Shown: in pieces, positions 23,249 through 33,206 of the stretch
Layout: every line of letters begins with the position of its first letter
Numbering within the stretch: position 1 is the stretch's first letter
NCBI RefSeq assembly: GCF_013364235.1
Contig: NZ_CP054919.1
Span: forward strand, 5,532,501-5,596,500
DNA from: Kitasatospora sp. NA04385
Lineage (GTDB): Bacteria > Actinomycetota > Actinomycetes > Streptomycetales > Streptomycetaceae
Length of the DNA stretch: 64,000 nucleotides
Direction of reading: 5' to 3'
Translations under genes and position numbers: made by a program
Notes under the pieces: generated by a model
Database searches by the model: none
What the model saw: the letters and a program-made list of their open reading frames with translations, nothing else
What the model was told of the DNA's origin: nothing

Positions 23249-26200
23249 CTACCGCAGCCGGTAGCCCTTCGGGGTGGGGTGGAAACCGGCCGTCTCCAGC
23301 AGGGGGCCCAGGGGGCTGGTGAGGGCCGGGTGGCCGTTGACGCGCTCGATGGTGAGCGGACCGGCCAGCGCGGACAGCGCCGCGGACAGCGCCGGGCCCT
23401 CCTCGGCCCAGGCGAGCAGGGACTTGCCGCCGCGCTCCAGGTAGAGCACCAGCTCGCCGTCGGCCAGGGCGACCAGTGAACCGGCCTTGCGGCCGGGGCG
23501 GTGCGCGGCCGCGGTGTCGGACGGCGGCTCGGGCCAGGGCAGGGCCGCGCCGTACGCGTTGGCGGGGTCGGCGGCGGCCAGCACCAGGGCCTGCGGGCCC
23601 TGCGCGGCCCCCGGGGCGGACCACTCCTCGCCGCCCGCCCGCTCCAGCCGGGAGCTGACCGAGCGCAGCCGGTCCGCGGCGCCGTCCATGGCGAACTGGG
23701 CGCCGCCGAGGCCCTCGACGAAGTACCCCCGGCGGGCCCGGCCGCGCTCCTCGAACGCCGACAGCACCCGGTAGACGCCCGCGAAGCCGCCCGGGACGCG
23801 CTCGGCGGCCACCGTGCCCCTGGTCAGCACGCCGTGCCGGTCCAGCAGGGCCTGCGCCCGGGCCGCGGCCCGCGCCGTCGCCCGCCGTCGAGCGCGGGCA
23901 GCAGCGACCAGCGGCCGGCCGCGGTCGGCGGGCCGGTGCGGGAGGACGGGCGGGCCAGGCCCCGGGCCGCGCCGCCGTAGCGACCGCGCGGGGTGGCGCG
24001 CGGGGCGCGGTGCGCGGTGGAGCCGGCGGTGCGGCCGGAGCCGAGCAGGCCGCGCAGCGGGGCCAGCGTGTCGTTGGTGACGTACCCGGCCCAGACCAAG
24101 TCCCACAGGGCGTCGGCGATCTCGGCGTCCGGGGTGTCCGGGACGCGCTCGGCGAGCTGGCGGAAGAACGCGCCGTAGCCGCCGGACAGCGCCTCCAGCA
24201 GGGCGGTGTGCACCGGGCCCGGGGTGAGCGGCAGCGGCTCGGGGCGCAGCAGGTGCGCGTTCTCCGGCAGGTGCAGGCTGATCCAGCCGTCCTTGCCGGG
24301 CAGCGCGCCCGCGCCGGACCAGCCGATCTCGCCGGCCGCCATCAGCTCGTCCAGCAGGGCGGGGGAGTAGTCGGACAGCCGGGCGGGCAGCACGAGCTTC
24401 TCCAGGGCGGAGGCGGGCAGCGCGGTGCCCTGGAGCTGCTCGACCACCCGGTAGAGGCCGTCGGCGCCGCGCAGGCGGTGCCCGGCCAGGTGCTGCCACT
24501 GCGGGAGGAACGCGGCCAGCGCCTTCGGCGGGACGGCCTCCACCTCCTGCCGCAGGGCGGCCAGCGAGCGGCGGCGCAGCCGGCGCAGCACCTCGGCGTC
24601 GCACCACTCCGGGACGGTGGAGGAGCCGTCGGGCCGGAACGCGCCCTGGACCAGGCGGCCGGCGGCGGTGAGCCGGTGCAGGGTGCCGGTGACGACGGCG
24701 CTGCCGAGGCCGAAGCGGTCGGCGGCGTCCTGGGCGGTGAACGGGCCGTGGGTGCGGGCGTGCCGGGCCAGCAGGTCGCCCAGCGGGTCCTTGACCGGCT
24801 CGGTGAACGCCTCGGGGACGCCGACCGGCAGCGGGGTGCCCAGGGCGTCGCGCAGCCGCCCGGCGTCCTCGATCGCGGCCCAGCGCAGCACGCCGCCGAT
24901 CCGGACCTGGATCGCCCGGCGGGCGGACTCCAGCTCCAGCGCCCACAGCGGTTCGGCGCCGCGCGCGGACAGTTCGGCCTCGGAGAGCGGGCCGAGCAGC
25001 CGCAGCGCGTCCGCGACGCCCTCGGCGTCCCTGATCCGGCGCTCGGGGGTGAGCCGCCGGAGTTCGGCCTCCAGCTCGGCGAGGACCTGCGGGTCGAGCA
25101 GTTCGCGCAGCTCGGCCTGGCCGAGCAGCTCGGACAGCAGCCGGGAGTCCAGCGCGAGGGCGGCGGCCCGGCGCTCGGCGATCGGGGAGTCGCCCTCGTA
25201 CAGGAACTGGGCGACGTAGCCGAACAGCAGGGAGCGGGCGAACGGGGACGGTTCGGGGGTGGTGACCTCGACCAGGCGCACCGCGCGGGACTCCAGGTCT
25301 CCCATCAGCTCGACCAGGCCCGGCACGTCGAACACGTCCTGCAGGCACTCGCGGACGGCCTCCAGGACGATCGGGAAGGAGCCGTACTCGGCGGCCACCT
25401 CCAGCAGTTGGGAGGCGCGCTGGCGCTGCTGCCACAGCGGGGTGCGCTTGCCCGGGCTGCGCCGGGGCAGCAGCAGGGCGCGGCCGGCGCACTCGCGGAA
25501 GCGGGCGGCGAACAGGGCCGAGCCGCCGACCTGGTCGGTGACCAGCTGCTCGATCTCGGCGGCGTCGAAGACCGCGGCGTCGGCGCCGACCGGGGCCTCG
25601 TCGGCGGGCGGGGCGGTGGCGGCGGAGGGGATCGCGGAGGGGAGCGCGGCGGGGAAGTCGGCCAGCAGGTCGGCGTCCGGCAGCCGGAGCACGATGCCGT
25701 CGTCGGCGTGCATCACCTGCGGGTCCAGGCCGTGCTTCTCGCGCAGCCGGGCGCCGATGGCCAGCGCCCACGGGGCGTGCACCTGGGCGCCGAAGGGGGA
25801 GTGCACGACGATCCGCCAGTCGCCGAGCTCGTCGCGGAAGCGCTCGACCACGATGGTGCGGTCGTCGGGCAGGTGGCCGCAGGCCGCGCGCTGCTCGGCG
25901 AGGTAGCTGAGCAGGTTGGCGGCCGCCCAGTCGTCCAGCCCGGCGGCGTGCAGGCGCGCGGTGGCAGCGGCGGGCTCCAGAGCGCCGATCTCGCGGACGA
26001 ACGCGCCCACGGCGCGGCCGAGTTCGAGCGGGCGGCCGAGGGTGTCGCCCTTCCAGAACGGGAGCCGGCCCGGGACGCCGGGGGCGGGGGTGACCAGCAC
26101 CTTGTCGTGGGTGATCTCCTGGATCCGCCAGGAGGTGGTGCCCAGGGTGAAGACGTCCCCCACCCGGGACTCGTAGACCATCTCCTCGTCGAGCTCGCCG

Positions 26201-27873
26201 ACCCTCCCGCCGCCCTTCTTGGGGTCCGCCCCCGCGATGAAGACGCCGAACAGGCCGCGGTCGGGGATGGTGCCGCCGGAGGTGACGGCCAGCCGCTGGG
26301 CGCCGGGGCGGCCGGTGACGGTGCCGGCGACGCGGTCCCAGACCAGGCGGGGGCGCAGCTCGGCGAAGGCGTCGGACGGGTAGCGGCCGGCCAGCATGTC
26401 GAGCACGCCGTCGAACGCGGACTGCGGGAGGGTGGCGAACGGGGCGGCGCGGCGGCACAGGGCGAGCAACTCGTCGACGTCCCGGACGTCCAGCGCGGTG
26501 ATCGCGACCAGCTGCTGGGCCAGCACGTCCAGCGGGTTGCGCGGGACGCGCAGGGCCTCGATCCGGCCGGTGCGCATCCGCTCGGTGACCACGGCGGACT
26601 GCACCAGGTCGCCGCGGTACTTGGGGAAGAACACGCCCCGCGAGACGGCGCCGACCTGGTGGCCGGCCCGGCCGACCCGCTGCAGGCCGGAGGCGACCGA
26701 GGGCGGGGATTCGACCTGCACCACCAGGTCGACGGAGCCCATGTCGATGCCCAGCTCCAGGCTGGAGGTGGCCACCACGGCGGGCAGCCGGCCGGCCTTC
26801 AACTCCTCCTCCACCAGCGCCCGCTGCTCCTTGGAGACCGAGCCGTGGTGCGCCCTGGCCAGCAGCGGCGGGGCGCCCGCGGCGGCGCCCGAGCCGCCCA
26901 TCAGCTCGGCGGGGGAGTGCGCGGCGGGCAGCGGGGCGCCGGTGGCCCGCTCGTGGGCGATCTCGTTCAGCCGGTTGCACAGCCGCTCGGCCAGCCGGCG
27001 GGAGTTGGCGAACACGATGGTCGAGCGGTGCGCCTGCACCAGGTCGACGATCCGCTCCTCGACGTGCGGCCAGATGGAGCCCTGCCGCTGCGGGTCGTCC
27101 TCCTCGGCGGGGGCGGCGGGCAGGTCCGCCAGGTCCGGGACGGGGACCACCACGGACAGGTCGAAGCGCTTGTCGCCGCCGGGCCGGACGATCGCCGCGC
27201 CGCGCTGCGGGCTGAGGTAGCGCGCCACCTCCTCGACCGGGCGGACGGTCGCCGACAGGCCGATCCGGCGGGCCGGGCGCTCCAGCAGTTCGTCCAGCCG
27301 CTCCAGGCTGAGCGCCAGGTGCGCGCCGCGCTTGGTGCCGGCCACCGCGTGCACCTCGTCCAGGATCACCGTGTCGACGCCGCGCAGGGCGTCCCGGGCG
27401 GCGGAGGTGAGCAGCAGGAACAGCGACTCGGGGGTGGTGATCAGGATGTCCGGCGGGTGGGTGGCGAACTTCCGGCGGTCGGCGGCCGGGGTGTCGCCCG
27501 AGCGGACGCCGACCCGCACCTCGGGCTCCGACAGGCCCAGCCGGACGGACGCCTGCCGCAGGCCGGCCAGCGGGGCGCGCAGGTTGCGCTCGACGTCGAC
27601 CGCGAGGGCCTTCAGCGGGGAGACGTAGAGCACCCGGCAGCGGCGCTTCGGGTCGGCCGGGGGCGGCTCGGCGGCCAGCCGGTCCAGCGCCGAGAGGAAG
27701 GCCGCCAGCGTCTTGCCGGAGCCGGTCGGGGCGACCACCAGCACGTCCGTCCCCAGCCCGATCGCGGACCAGGCCCGGGACTGCGCCTCGGTGGGCGCGG
27801 CGAACGCCCCGGTGAACCAGGCCCGGGTGGCCGGGGCGAAACCCTGCAGCGGATCAGCGTCGGAGGTGGCCAT
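23249..27873 (-). pseudogene. lhr: Lhr-type DEAD/DEAH-box helicase, broken by a single frameshift
   Basis: Across both frames the gene encodes about 1540 residues, the expected length of Lhr, an ATP-dependent superfamily 2 helicase in DNA repair. Frame A runs from the ATG at 27873 and carries Walker A APTGSGKT, the LDEVHAVAG box, motif VI LQRVGRAGHQ and the Lhr winged-helix and core domains. It stops at 23824. The conserved C-terminal ~210 residues continue in a second frame (LDRHGVLTRGTVAAERVPGG and on to 23249). The switch lies in GC-rich repetitive sequence at about 23872-23895, just after GRWSLLPALDGG, and is explained by one missing base. It may be a real mutation or a sequencing error; a homologue-guided read check would decide. 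The gene converges on the small membrane protein gene. Confidence 0.85.
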
Positions 27874-28023
27874 GACCCCATGGTGCCCCGACACGCTGAC
27901 AGGTCACGGAACGGTCACCGTCTGACCCAATCCCGTGCAGCAAATCGTACAAATCGCTCATATCGTGAGGAACCGGACTCGATTCCCGGAGTCCTGCCCT
28001 GCCTGACGAGCGGAGAGCGTGCG

Positions 28024-29619
28024 ATGGAGCAGGTGAGCCAGGCCCCCGGCAGCACCCCCGCCACCCGCCGGCGCCGCAGCGTCCGGGTGCTCGGCGCGAC
28101 GCTGCTCACCGGACTGCTGCTCGGCGGCGCCGTCCCGTACGTGACCGGGAACGGCGGCACCTACCTCAGCTACCTGGTGCTGGACGAGCGCACCGACGCC
28201 CGGGGGGCCGAGCACGCCGCCGACCAGGCCCGGGCGCTGGGCGGCAAGGTCGTCCAGGACTACCCGCAGATCGGCGCGGTGCTCGCCTACGCCGGGCCGC
28301 AGTTCGCCGAGAAGCTGCGCGGGCGCCCCGGGATAGCCGCCGTCGGAGCCACCCGCACCGTCCCGGTGCCCTCGCCGCCCCGGCCGCTGGCCGGCGCCGA
28401 ACTCGACACCGGCCGCGGCAGCGGCACCTGGGCGGGCGGCCGGGGCGCCGCCGCGGCGCCCGCCGACGACACCGCCGAGGGCGCCGACGACTCCACCGCC
28501 ACCGTGCCCGACCCCGGCGAGCGCTCCGACTGGAACCTCGCCATGATCGGCGCGCTCGACCGCCCCGCGGGGAGCACCGCCGCCCTGCTGCGCCCGCCGG
28601 TCGCCGAGCACCAGGGCGTGCCGTCCACCGACGGGGCCGCCGTCCTGCCCACCGCCCAGCAGCTGTCCAAGGTCACCGTCGCGGTGCTGGACTCCGGCGT
28701 CGACGACACCCACCCCGACCTGCGGGCCGCCGTCGACCCGGCCGCCTCCGCGTCCTGCGCCGACGGCCGCCCCGACTCCCGCAGCGGCGCCTGGCGCCCC
28801 GACGACGCGATCAACGAGAGCGGCCACGGCACCCACGTGGCCGGCATCGTCGGCGCCGCCCGCGACGGCCACGGCGTCACCGGCGTCGCCCCCGGCGTGC
28901 GGATCGCCGCCGTCCGGCTGCTCGGGCCGCTCGGCCAGTACTACGCCGAGAACATCGTCTGCGGCATGCTCTGGGCCGCCGACCACGGCGCCCGCGCGAT
29001 CAACGACAGCTACTTCGCCGACCCGTGGAAGTACAACTGCCCCGAGGACGCCGACCAGGCCGCGCTGGCCGCCGCCGTCGGCCGGGCCGTCGCCTACGCC
29101 CAGCACAAGGGCGCCGTGGTGGTCGCCTCGGCCGGCAACGACGGCCAGGACCTCAACGCCGGGCGCACCGACCAGCGCAGCCCCAACGACCGCACCACCG
29201 GCCCGCCGGAGGACCGGCAGCTGGGCACCGAGTGCATCCGGCTGCCCGGCGAACTGCCCGGCGTGGTCACCGTCACCGCCGTCGACCGCGACGGCCTGCC
29301 CTCCGCGTACAGCAACTACGGGCGCGGCAAGGTCTCCATCGCCGCCCCCGGCGGCGACCCCGACGGCGGCACCCAGGGCGCGGTCGTCTCCGACTGGCCC
29401 GGCGGCCGGTACGCCGCGCTGGCCGGCACCTCGATGTCCGCCGCGCACGTCACCGGCGCCGTCGCCGTCGTCGCCGCCCGGCACCCCGACTGGGGGCCCG
29501 GGCAGATCACCGACGCCCTCTCCAGGGCCGCCGCCGACACCTGCGTGCGCACCCTCCCGTTCGGCTGCCAGAGCCGCGACTACTACGGCGCCGGGATCCT
29601 CACCCTGCCCGCCGGCTGA
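28024..29619 (+). CDS. Secreted or membrane-anchored subtilisin-like serine protease (S8)
   Basis: A 531-residue protease. Residues 17-42 are basic residues followed by a hydrophobic segment (signal peptide or anchor, ATLLTGLLLGGAVPYVTG). An inhibitor-like N-terminal part runs to about residue 115, then a low-complexity Ala/Asp linker. The catalytic triad is Asp223 (VAVLDSGVDDTHPD), His271 (GHGTHVAG) and Ser470 (GTSMSAAHVTG); the oxyanion Asn is in ASAGNDG. The usual Pro of the GTSMAxPH motif is Ala here. Cysteines at several positions suggest extracellular disulphides. The ATG at 28024 has a GGAGAG site. Divergent from lhr with 150 bases between; no second membrane segment is seen. Confidence 0.92.
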   Translation: MEQVSQAPGSTPATRRRRSVRVLGATLLTGLLLGGAVPYVTGNGGTYLSYLVLDERTDARGAEHAADQARALGGKVVQDYPQIGAVLAYAGPQFAEKLRGRPGIAAVGATRTVPVPSPPRPLAGAELDTGRGSGTWAGGRGAAAAPADDTAEGADDSTATVPDPGERSDWNLAMIGALDRPAGSTAALLRPPVAEHQGVPSTDGAAVLPTAQQLSKVTVAVLDSGVDDTHPDLRAAVDPAASASCADGRPDSRSGAWRPDDAINESGHGTHVAGIVGAARDGHGVTGVAPGVRIAAVRLLGPLGQYYAENIVCGMLWAADHGARAINDSYFADPWKYNCPEDADQAALAAAVGRAVAYAQHKGAVVVASAGNDGQDLNAGRTDQRSPNDRTTGPPEDRQLGTECIRLPGELPGVVTVTAVDRDGLPSAYSNYGRGKVSIAAPGGDPDGGTQGAVVSDWPGGRYAALAGTSMSAAHVTGAVAVVAARHPDWGPGQITDALSRAAADTCVRTLPFGCQSRDYYGAGILTLPAG

Positions 29620-29658
29620 CGTCCGGGCGGCGCCCCCCGGTGGCCGATACTGGGGCGC

Positions 29659-29853
29659 ATGAGGCTGACCGAGTTCTGGCGACGGATGTACGAGCACTTC
29701 GGCGAGGGGTACGCGGAGTCCTTCGCCCAGGACCACGTGATGGGCGAACTCGGCGGCCGCACCGTCCGGCAGGCGCTGGACGCGGGCTGGGAGGCCAAGG
29801 ACGTCTGGCGGGTGGTCTGCGTCACGCAGGGGGTGTCGCCGCAACTGAGGTGA
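29659..29853 (+). CDS. DUF3046 family protein
   Basis: A 64-residue protein (MRLTEFWRRMYEHFG, VMGELGGRTVRQALDAG, VWRVVCVTQGV) that matches DUF3046, a small actinobacterial family usually found just upstream of recA. Its function is unknown. The hexamer GATACT lies 7 bases before the ATG and no Shine-Dalgarno sequence is visible, suggesting a leaderless transcript. Confidence 0.9.
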   Translation: MRLTEFWRRMYEHFGEGYAESFAQDHVMGELGGRTVRQALDAGWEAKDVWRVVCVTQGVSPQLR

Positions 29854-29887
29854 GGTTATCCGCCCCGGTGTGGGTGAGACTGTCCCG

Positions 29888-31318
29888 GTGGCGAGCAGCG
29901 CAGAGACCCCCGACCCGACCCCCGACACCGCGCCCGGCACCACGGCCCGGGCCGCCGACGCGGTGGCGGCCGCGGACGCCGGGGGCCCGGACGCCGGGGG
30001 CCCGGACGCCGGGGGCGCGGAGACGGCGGCCGCCCGACTGCTGCGCCGGGCCGAGCTCGGCGGCGGCGCGATGCCCCGCTGGCTGCCCAGGGCGATACTG
30101 CTGGCGCTGGTCGGCCTCGGGCTGTTCCAGCTCGCCGACTGGGCCTTCCACCAGCTGATCGACCTGTTCGTGATGCTGCTGGTGGCGTTCTTCCTCTCGC
30201 TGGCGATGGAGCCCGCCGTCGACCGGATGGCCGCCCGCGGGGTGCGCCGCGGCCTCGGCACCTTCCTGGTCTTCATCGGCCTGGCCCTCGCGGTGGCCGG
30301 CTTCCTGGCCTCGCTCGGCACCCTGCTGGTCGACCAGATCACCCAGATCGCCGGGAAGCTGCCGCAGCTGCTCCAGGACCTGATCAACTGGATCAACCAC
30401 ACCTTCCACACCGAGCTGTCGCTCGACCAGCTCCAGCACCAGGTGCTCCAGGACTCCGGCACCATCGAGAAGTACGCCCAGCAGGCCGCCGACAACGTCT
30501 GGGGCGTCACCGGCACCGTCATCGGCGGGCTGTTCCAGGCCTTCACCGTCGGCCTGTTCACCTTCTACTTCACCGCCGAGGGCCCCCGGGTGCGGCGCAC
30601 CGTCTGCTCGCTGCTGCCGCCGTCCAAGCAGGGCGAGGTGCTGCGGGCCTGGGAGATCGCGCTCGCCAAGACCGGCGGCTACCTGTACTCCCGGGCGCTG
30701 CTCGCGCTGATCTCCACCCTCGGGCACTGGGCGTTCTTCGCCTTCATCGACCTGCCGTACGCGGCGGCGCTGGCCGTCTGGGTCGGCGTCATGTCGCAGT
30801 TCGTGCCCACCATCGGCACCTACCTGGCGGGCGCGCTGCCGGTGCTGGTCGGACTGACCGTGCGGCCGGTGGACGCGCTGTGGGTGCTGGTCTTCGTCAC
30901 CGTCTACCAGCAGATCGAGAACTACCTGCTGCACCCGCGGATCACCGCGAAGACCGTGGACGTGCACCCCGCCGTCGCGTTCGGCGCGGTGATCGCGGGC
31001 GCCGCCCTGCTCGGCGCGGTCGGCGCGCTGATCGCCATCCCGGTCGCCGCGACGCTGCAGGGCTTCGTCGGGACGTACGTGCGCCGCTACGAGGTCGAGG
31101 ACGACCCGCGGATCGACCGCGGCGAGGAGCGCCGCGAACGGCGGCGGCACACCGTGCGCCGGCTGCGGCGGATGGTCTCCGGCGGGACGGGCGACGGGGG
31201 CCGCGGCGGGAATGGTGGCGGGAACGGCGGCGGTCGGCGTTCGGGCGGCTCCGACGGTGGCGGGGCGGACGGTGGCGGGGCGGGCCGTGGGCGGCGAGAG
31301 GACCCGCCCGGCGAGTGA
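29888..31318 (+). CDS. AI-2E family (PerM-like) transporter
   Basis: A 476-residue membrane protein. After a disordered Ala/Gly/Asp-rich N-terminus there are about eight transmembrane segments of the AI-2E transporter family, including an amphipathic loop (ITQIAGKLPQLLQDLINWI), GGLFQAFTVGLFTFYF and the re-entrant VGVMSQFVPTIGTYLAG and YQQIENYLLHPRI motifs. Family members include sodium/proton antiporters and putative quorum-signal exporters, so the substrate is open. The C-terminal ~75 residues are Arg-rich then Gly-rich. The GTG at 29888 is preceded at 6 bases by GAGACT, a -10-like hexamer; an in-frame GTG at 29870 would add six residues. Confidence 0.85.
   Translation: MASSAETPDPTPDTAPGTTARAADAVAAADAGGPDAGGPDAGGAETAAARLLRRAELGGGAMPRWLPRAILLALVGLGLFQLADWAFHQLIDLFVMLLVAFFLSLAMEPAVDRMAARGVRRGLGTFLVFIGLALAVAGFLASLGTLLVDQITQIAGKLPQLLQDLINWINHTFHTELSLDQLQHQVLQDSGTIEKYAQQAADNVWGVTGTVIGGLFQAFTVGLFTFYFTAEGPRVRRTVCSLLPPSKQGEVLRAWEIALAKTGGYLYSRALLALISTLGHWAFFAFIDLPYAAALAVWVGVMSQFVPTIGTYLAGALPVLVGLTVRPVDALWVLVFVTVYQQIENYLLHPRITAKTVDVHPAVAFGAVIAGAALLGAVGALIAIPVAATLQGFVGTYVRRYEVEDDPRIDRGEERRERRRHTVRRLRRMVSGGTGDGGRGGNGGGNGGGRRSGGSDGGGADGGGAGRGRREDPPGE
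29975..30019 (+). repeat. Three 15-bp tandem repeats in the AI-2E gene
   Basis: Copies at 29975-29989, 29990-30004 and 30005-30019 have the form GACGCCGGGGGCCCG, the last with one change. They encode the pentapeptide DAGGP in the disordered N-terminus. Copy number may vary among strains. Confidence 0.85.
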
Positions 31319-31356
31319 GCGGCTCCGCGCTCCGGACCACGGACTCGGGCACGGCA

Positions 31357-31380
31357 GGGCCCCGCCCGCCGCGGGGGCCC
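31357..31380. terminator. Bidirectional hairpin between convergent genes
   Basis: GGGCCCC (31357-31363) pairs with GGGGCCC (31374-31380). The hairpin lies in the 70-base gap between the convergent AI-2E and dehydrogenase genes. It is short and has no T-run, so the assignment is tentative. Confidence 0.5.
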
Positions 31381-31388
31381 GGCGGCGG

Positions 31389-32354
31389 TCAGGGCAGCAG
31401 GACGGTGCGCACGCCCGGGGCCTCGGGGGCGGTCCACACCGTCTCCACGTCGGCGAGCGGCGCGGTCCGGGCGGGGACGGTGAGCCGGCCCTGGTCGATC
31501 TCCTCGATCAGGGAGGGCAGTTCGGCCAGGTAGGCCCGGGTGGAGACGGCGCCCTGGCCGTTGCCCTGGAGGCGCAGGTCGGCCGAGCGCAGCAGGACCG
31601 AGGGCAGGTCGAGCGAGGGGCCCGCCACCGAGCCGATCTGCACCCAGTCCAGCGTCCGGCTCCGGTCCGACCTGGCCCGCAGCAGGGCCGACATCGCGGC
31701 GGCGGCCGGCTCGCCCCACAGGTAGTCGAGCACCACGTCCACCTCGGCGGCGGCCTCCGCCAGGGCCGCTGCGGTGGCGTCGGCGTCGGCGGTGAGCGCG
31801 ACGGCCGCGTCCGCCCCCAGGCCGGGCAGGGCCGCCAGCCGCTCCGGATCGCGGCCGGCGCCCACCACCCGGCCGGCCCCGAGGCGCCGGGCGACCTGGA
31901 CCGCCATCCGCCCGGCGTTGCCGGTCGCGCCCAGCACCAGGACCGACTGCCCCGGCCGGAGCGGAACGCGGCGGCGCAGTGCCACCCAGGACGACATCGC
32001 GGGGTTCATCGCGGCCGCGATCCGCACCGGGTCCGTGCCCCCGGGCAGCGGGATGCTGCGGCGGGTGTCGATGACGGTGCGGGTGGCCATCGGGCCGACC
32101 AGGTCGTCGTCGGCGACGAAGTACACCGCGGTGCCGTCCGCGCGGCGGCCGACGCCGTCGACGCCGGGGACCATCGGGAGCCGCCCGGTGCTGGTGTAGT
32201 GCCGCCCGGACGCGCCGGTGCGCACCCGGGGGTGCAGGCCCACGGCGAGGACGTCGACCAGTGCGTGGTCCTCGTCGGTCGGCGCCGGGAGGTCGAAGGG
32301 GCGGTAGCGGGGCGGGCGGTCGAACGAGTCGACGACGGCGGCGCGGATCTCCAC
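31389..32354 (-). CDS. Zinc-independent medium-chain (quinone-oxidoreductase-like) dehydrogenase
   Basis: A 321-residue oxidoreductase of the MDR superfamily. The Rossmann NADPH-binding motif is VLVLGATGNAGRMAVQVARR (about residue 142), and the N-terminal GroES-like fold contains LPMVPGVDGVGR. The zinc-site cysteines of alcohol dehydrogenases are missing, as in quinone oxidoreductases. The GTG at 32354 has a TGGAGGA site. It is divergent from a marR gene and shares an operator with it, so it is probably induced by a small aromatic or electrophilic ligand of that regulator; this is inference. Confidence 0.88.
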   Translation of the reverse strand: MEIRAAVVDSFDRPPRYRPFDLPAPTDEDHALVDVLAVGLHPRVRTGASGRHYTSTGRLPMVPGVDGVGRRADGTAVYFVADDDLVGPMATRTVIDTRRSIPLPGGTDPVRIAAAMNPAMSSWVALRRRVPLRPGQSVLVLGATGNAGRMAVQVARRLGAGRVVGAGRDPERLAALPGLGADAAVALTADADATAAALAEAAAEVDVVLDYLWGEPAAAAMSALLRARSDRSRTLDWVQIGSVAGPSLDLPSVLLRSADLRLQGNGQGAVSTRAYLAELPSLIEEIDQGRLTVPARTAPLADVETVWTAPEAPGVRTVLLP

Positions 32355-32372
32355 GGGGTTCCTCCAGGGATT

Positions 32373-32412
32373 GGTTTGTGCCACGTACCAAAAGTAGTAC
32401 GTGGCGCAAACC
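32373..32412. promoter_or_regulatory. MarR operator: 16-bp arms with 8-bp spacer, overlapping divergent promoters
   Basis: GGTTTGTGCCACGTAC (32373-32388) is the reverse complement of 32397-32412 with one mismatch. On the minus strand a promoter with -35 TTGAAA (complement of 32414-32419), a 17-base spacer and -10 TACTTT (complement of 32391-32396) threads through this repeat and serves the dehydrogenase gene. On the plus strand TATGAT (32421-32426) serves marR. A dimer bound here would block both. Confidence 0.75.
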
Positions 32413-32433
32413 TTTTCAACTATGATCGGGCCC

Positions 32434-32958
32434 ATGACTTCCTCCGAGGGCGCCCGGCCTGCCTCCGCTCCTGCTTCTGACCCTGCCGCTGTGGCGGACC
32501 TCGGCCTGGTCGACGGGCTGGCCCAGCTCACCTTCCTCGTCCACGGCGCCCTGGCCGAGATCGCGGCCCGGCAGGACCTGTCGATGATCCAGGTCCGGCT
32601 GCTCGGCGTGCTCCGCGACCGCGCGCCCGCCATGCGGGAACTGGGCCGGCTGCTGGGTCTGGACAAGTCCTCGGTCACCGGCCTGGTCGACCGGGCGCAG
32701 CGCCGCGGCCTGGTGGTCCGCGAGGCCAGCGCCACCGACCGCCGCTCCTACCGGGTCTCCGCGACCCCCGCGGGGCGGGAGCTCGCGGAGCGGGTCGCGG
32801 CGGAGTTCGCCGGGCGGATCGACGCCTTCGCGGCGGCGCTGACCGGGGACGAGCGGCGCCTGCTGGCCGGACTGGCCACCCGGGTCGTCGCGGCGGACGC
32901 CCACCGGCACGGCGTCGACCTGCGGCCCGGGGGCGACCTGCGGCCGGGCGGGAGCTGA
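32434..32958 (+). CDS. MarR-family transcriptional regulator
   Basis: A 174-residue regulator. The MarR winged helix covers about residues 25-150 (MREL-GRLLGLDKSSVTGLVDRA, then the wing REASATDRRSYRVSATPAG). The C-terminus repeats the pentad DLRPG twice. It likely represses itself and the divergent dehydrogenase gene through the inverted repeat between them. The ATG at 32434 lies exactly 7 bases after the -10-like TATGAT, so the mRNA is probably leaderless; an in-frame ATG at 32422 lies inside that -10 and is unlikely. Confidence 0.9.
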   Translation: MTSSEGARPASAPASDPAAVADLGLVDGLAQLTFLVHGALAEIAARQDLSMIQVRLLGVLRDRAPAMRELGRLLGLDKSSVTGLVDRAQRRGLVVREASATDRRSYRVSATPAGRELAERVAAEFAGRIDAFAAALTGDERRLLAGLATRVVAADAHRHGVDLRPGGDLRPGGS

Positions 32959-33004
32959 GCGGGGCCGGCGGCGCGGCGGACGTGGAGCCGGCCGACGTGG
33001 AGCC

Positions 33005-33034
33005 GGGCGGTGTTGAGGCGGGCGGTGTTGAGGC
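33005..33034. repeat. Two perfect 15-bp tandem repeats in a GC-rich intergenic stretch
   Basis: GGGCGGTGTTGAGGC occurs twice in succession (33005-33019, 33020-33034) in the 248-base gap between the two marR genes. The rest of that gap is G-rich low-complexity sequence; I see no gene in it. Confidence 0.6.
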
Positions 33035-33206
33035 GCGGCCTCGTCCGGGCGGGGCGGGGGTGGGGAGCCGGGCTCCGGAGGGTGGCGGCGCGGGGGCCCG
33101 GGCCGGGGTGGGTGTCGGGGCGTGGCCGGGCCCCGGGGGTGCTGAAGTGGGGCCCGGGGGCGGGCTGTTGGGCCGGGGCCCGCGGCCCGGCGGGGTGCCG
33201 GGCGGG

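Noticed and set aside
23824..23910. Programmed -1 ribosomal frameshifting in lhr
   Set aside because: No slippery heptamer followed by a clear pseudoknot is seen and Lhr is not known to use it; a mutation or sequencing error is simpler.
24010..28023. An open frame of about 1338 codons opposite lhr running into the subtilase gene
   Set aside because: It has no conserved motifs; only the part from 28024 (signal peptide and protease) is real.
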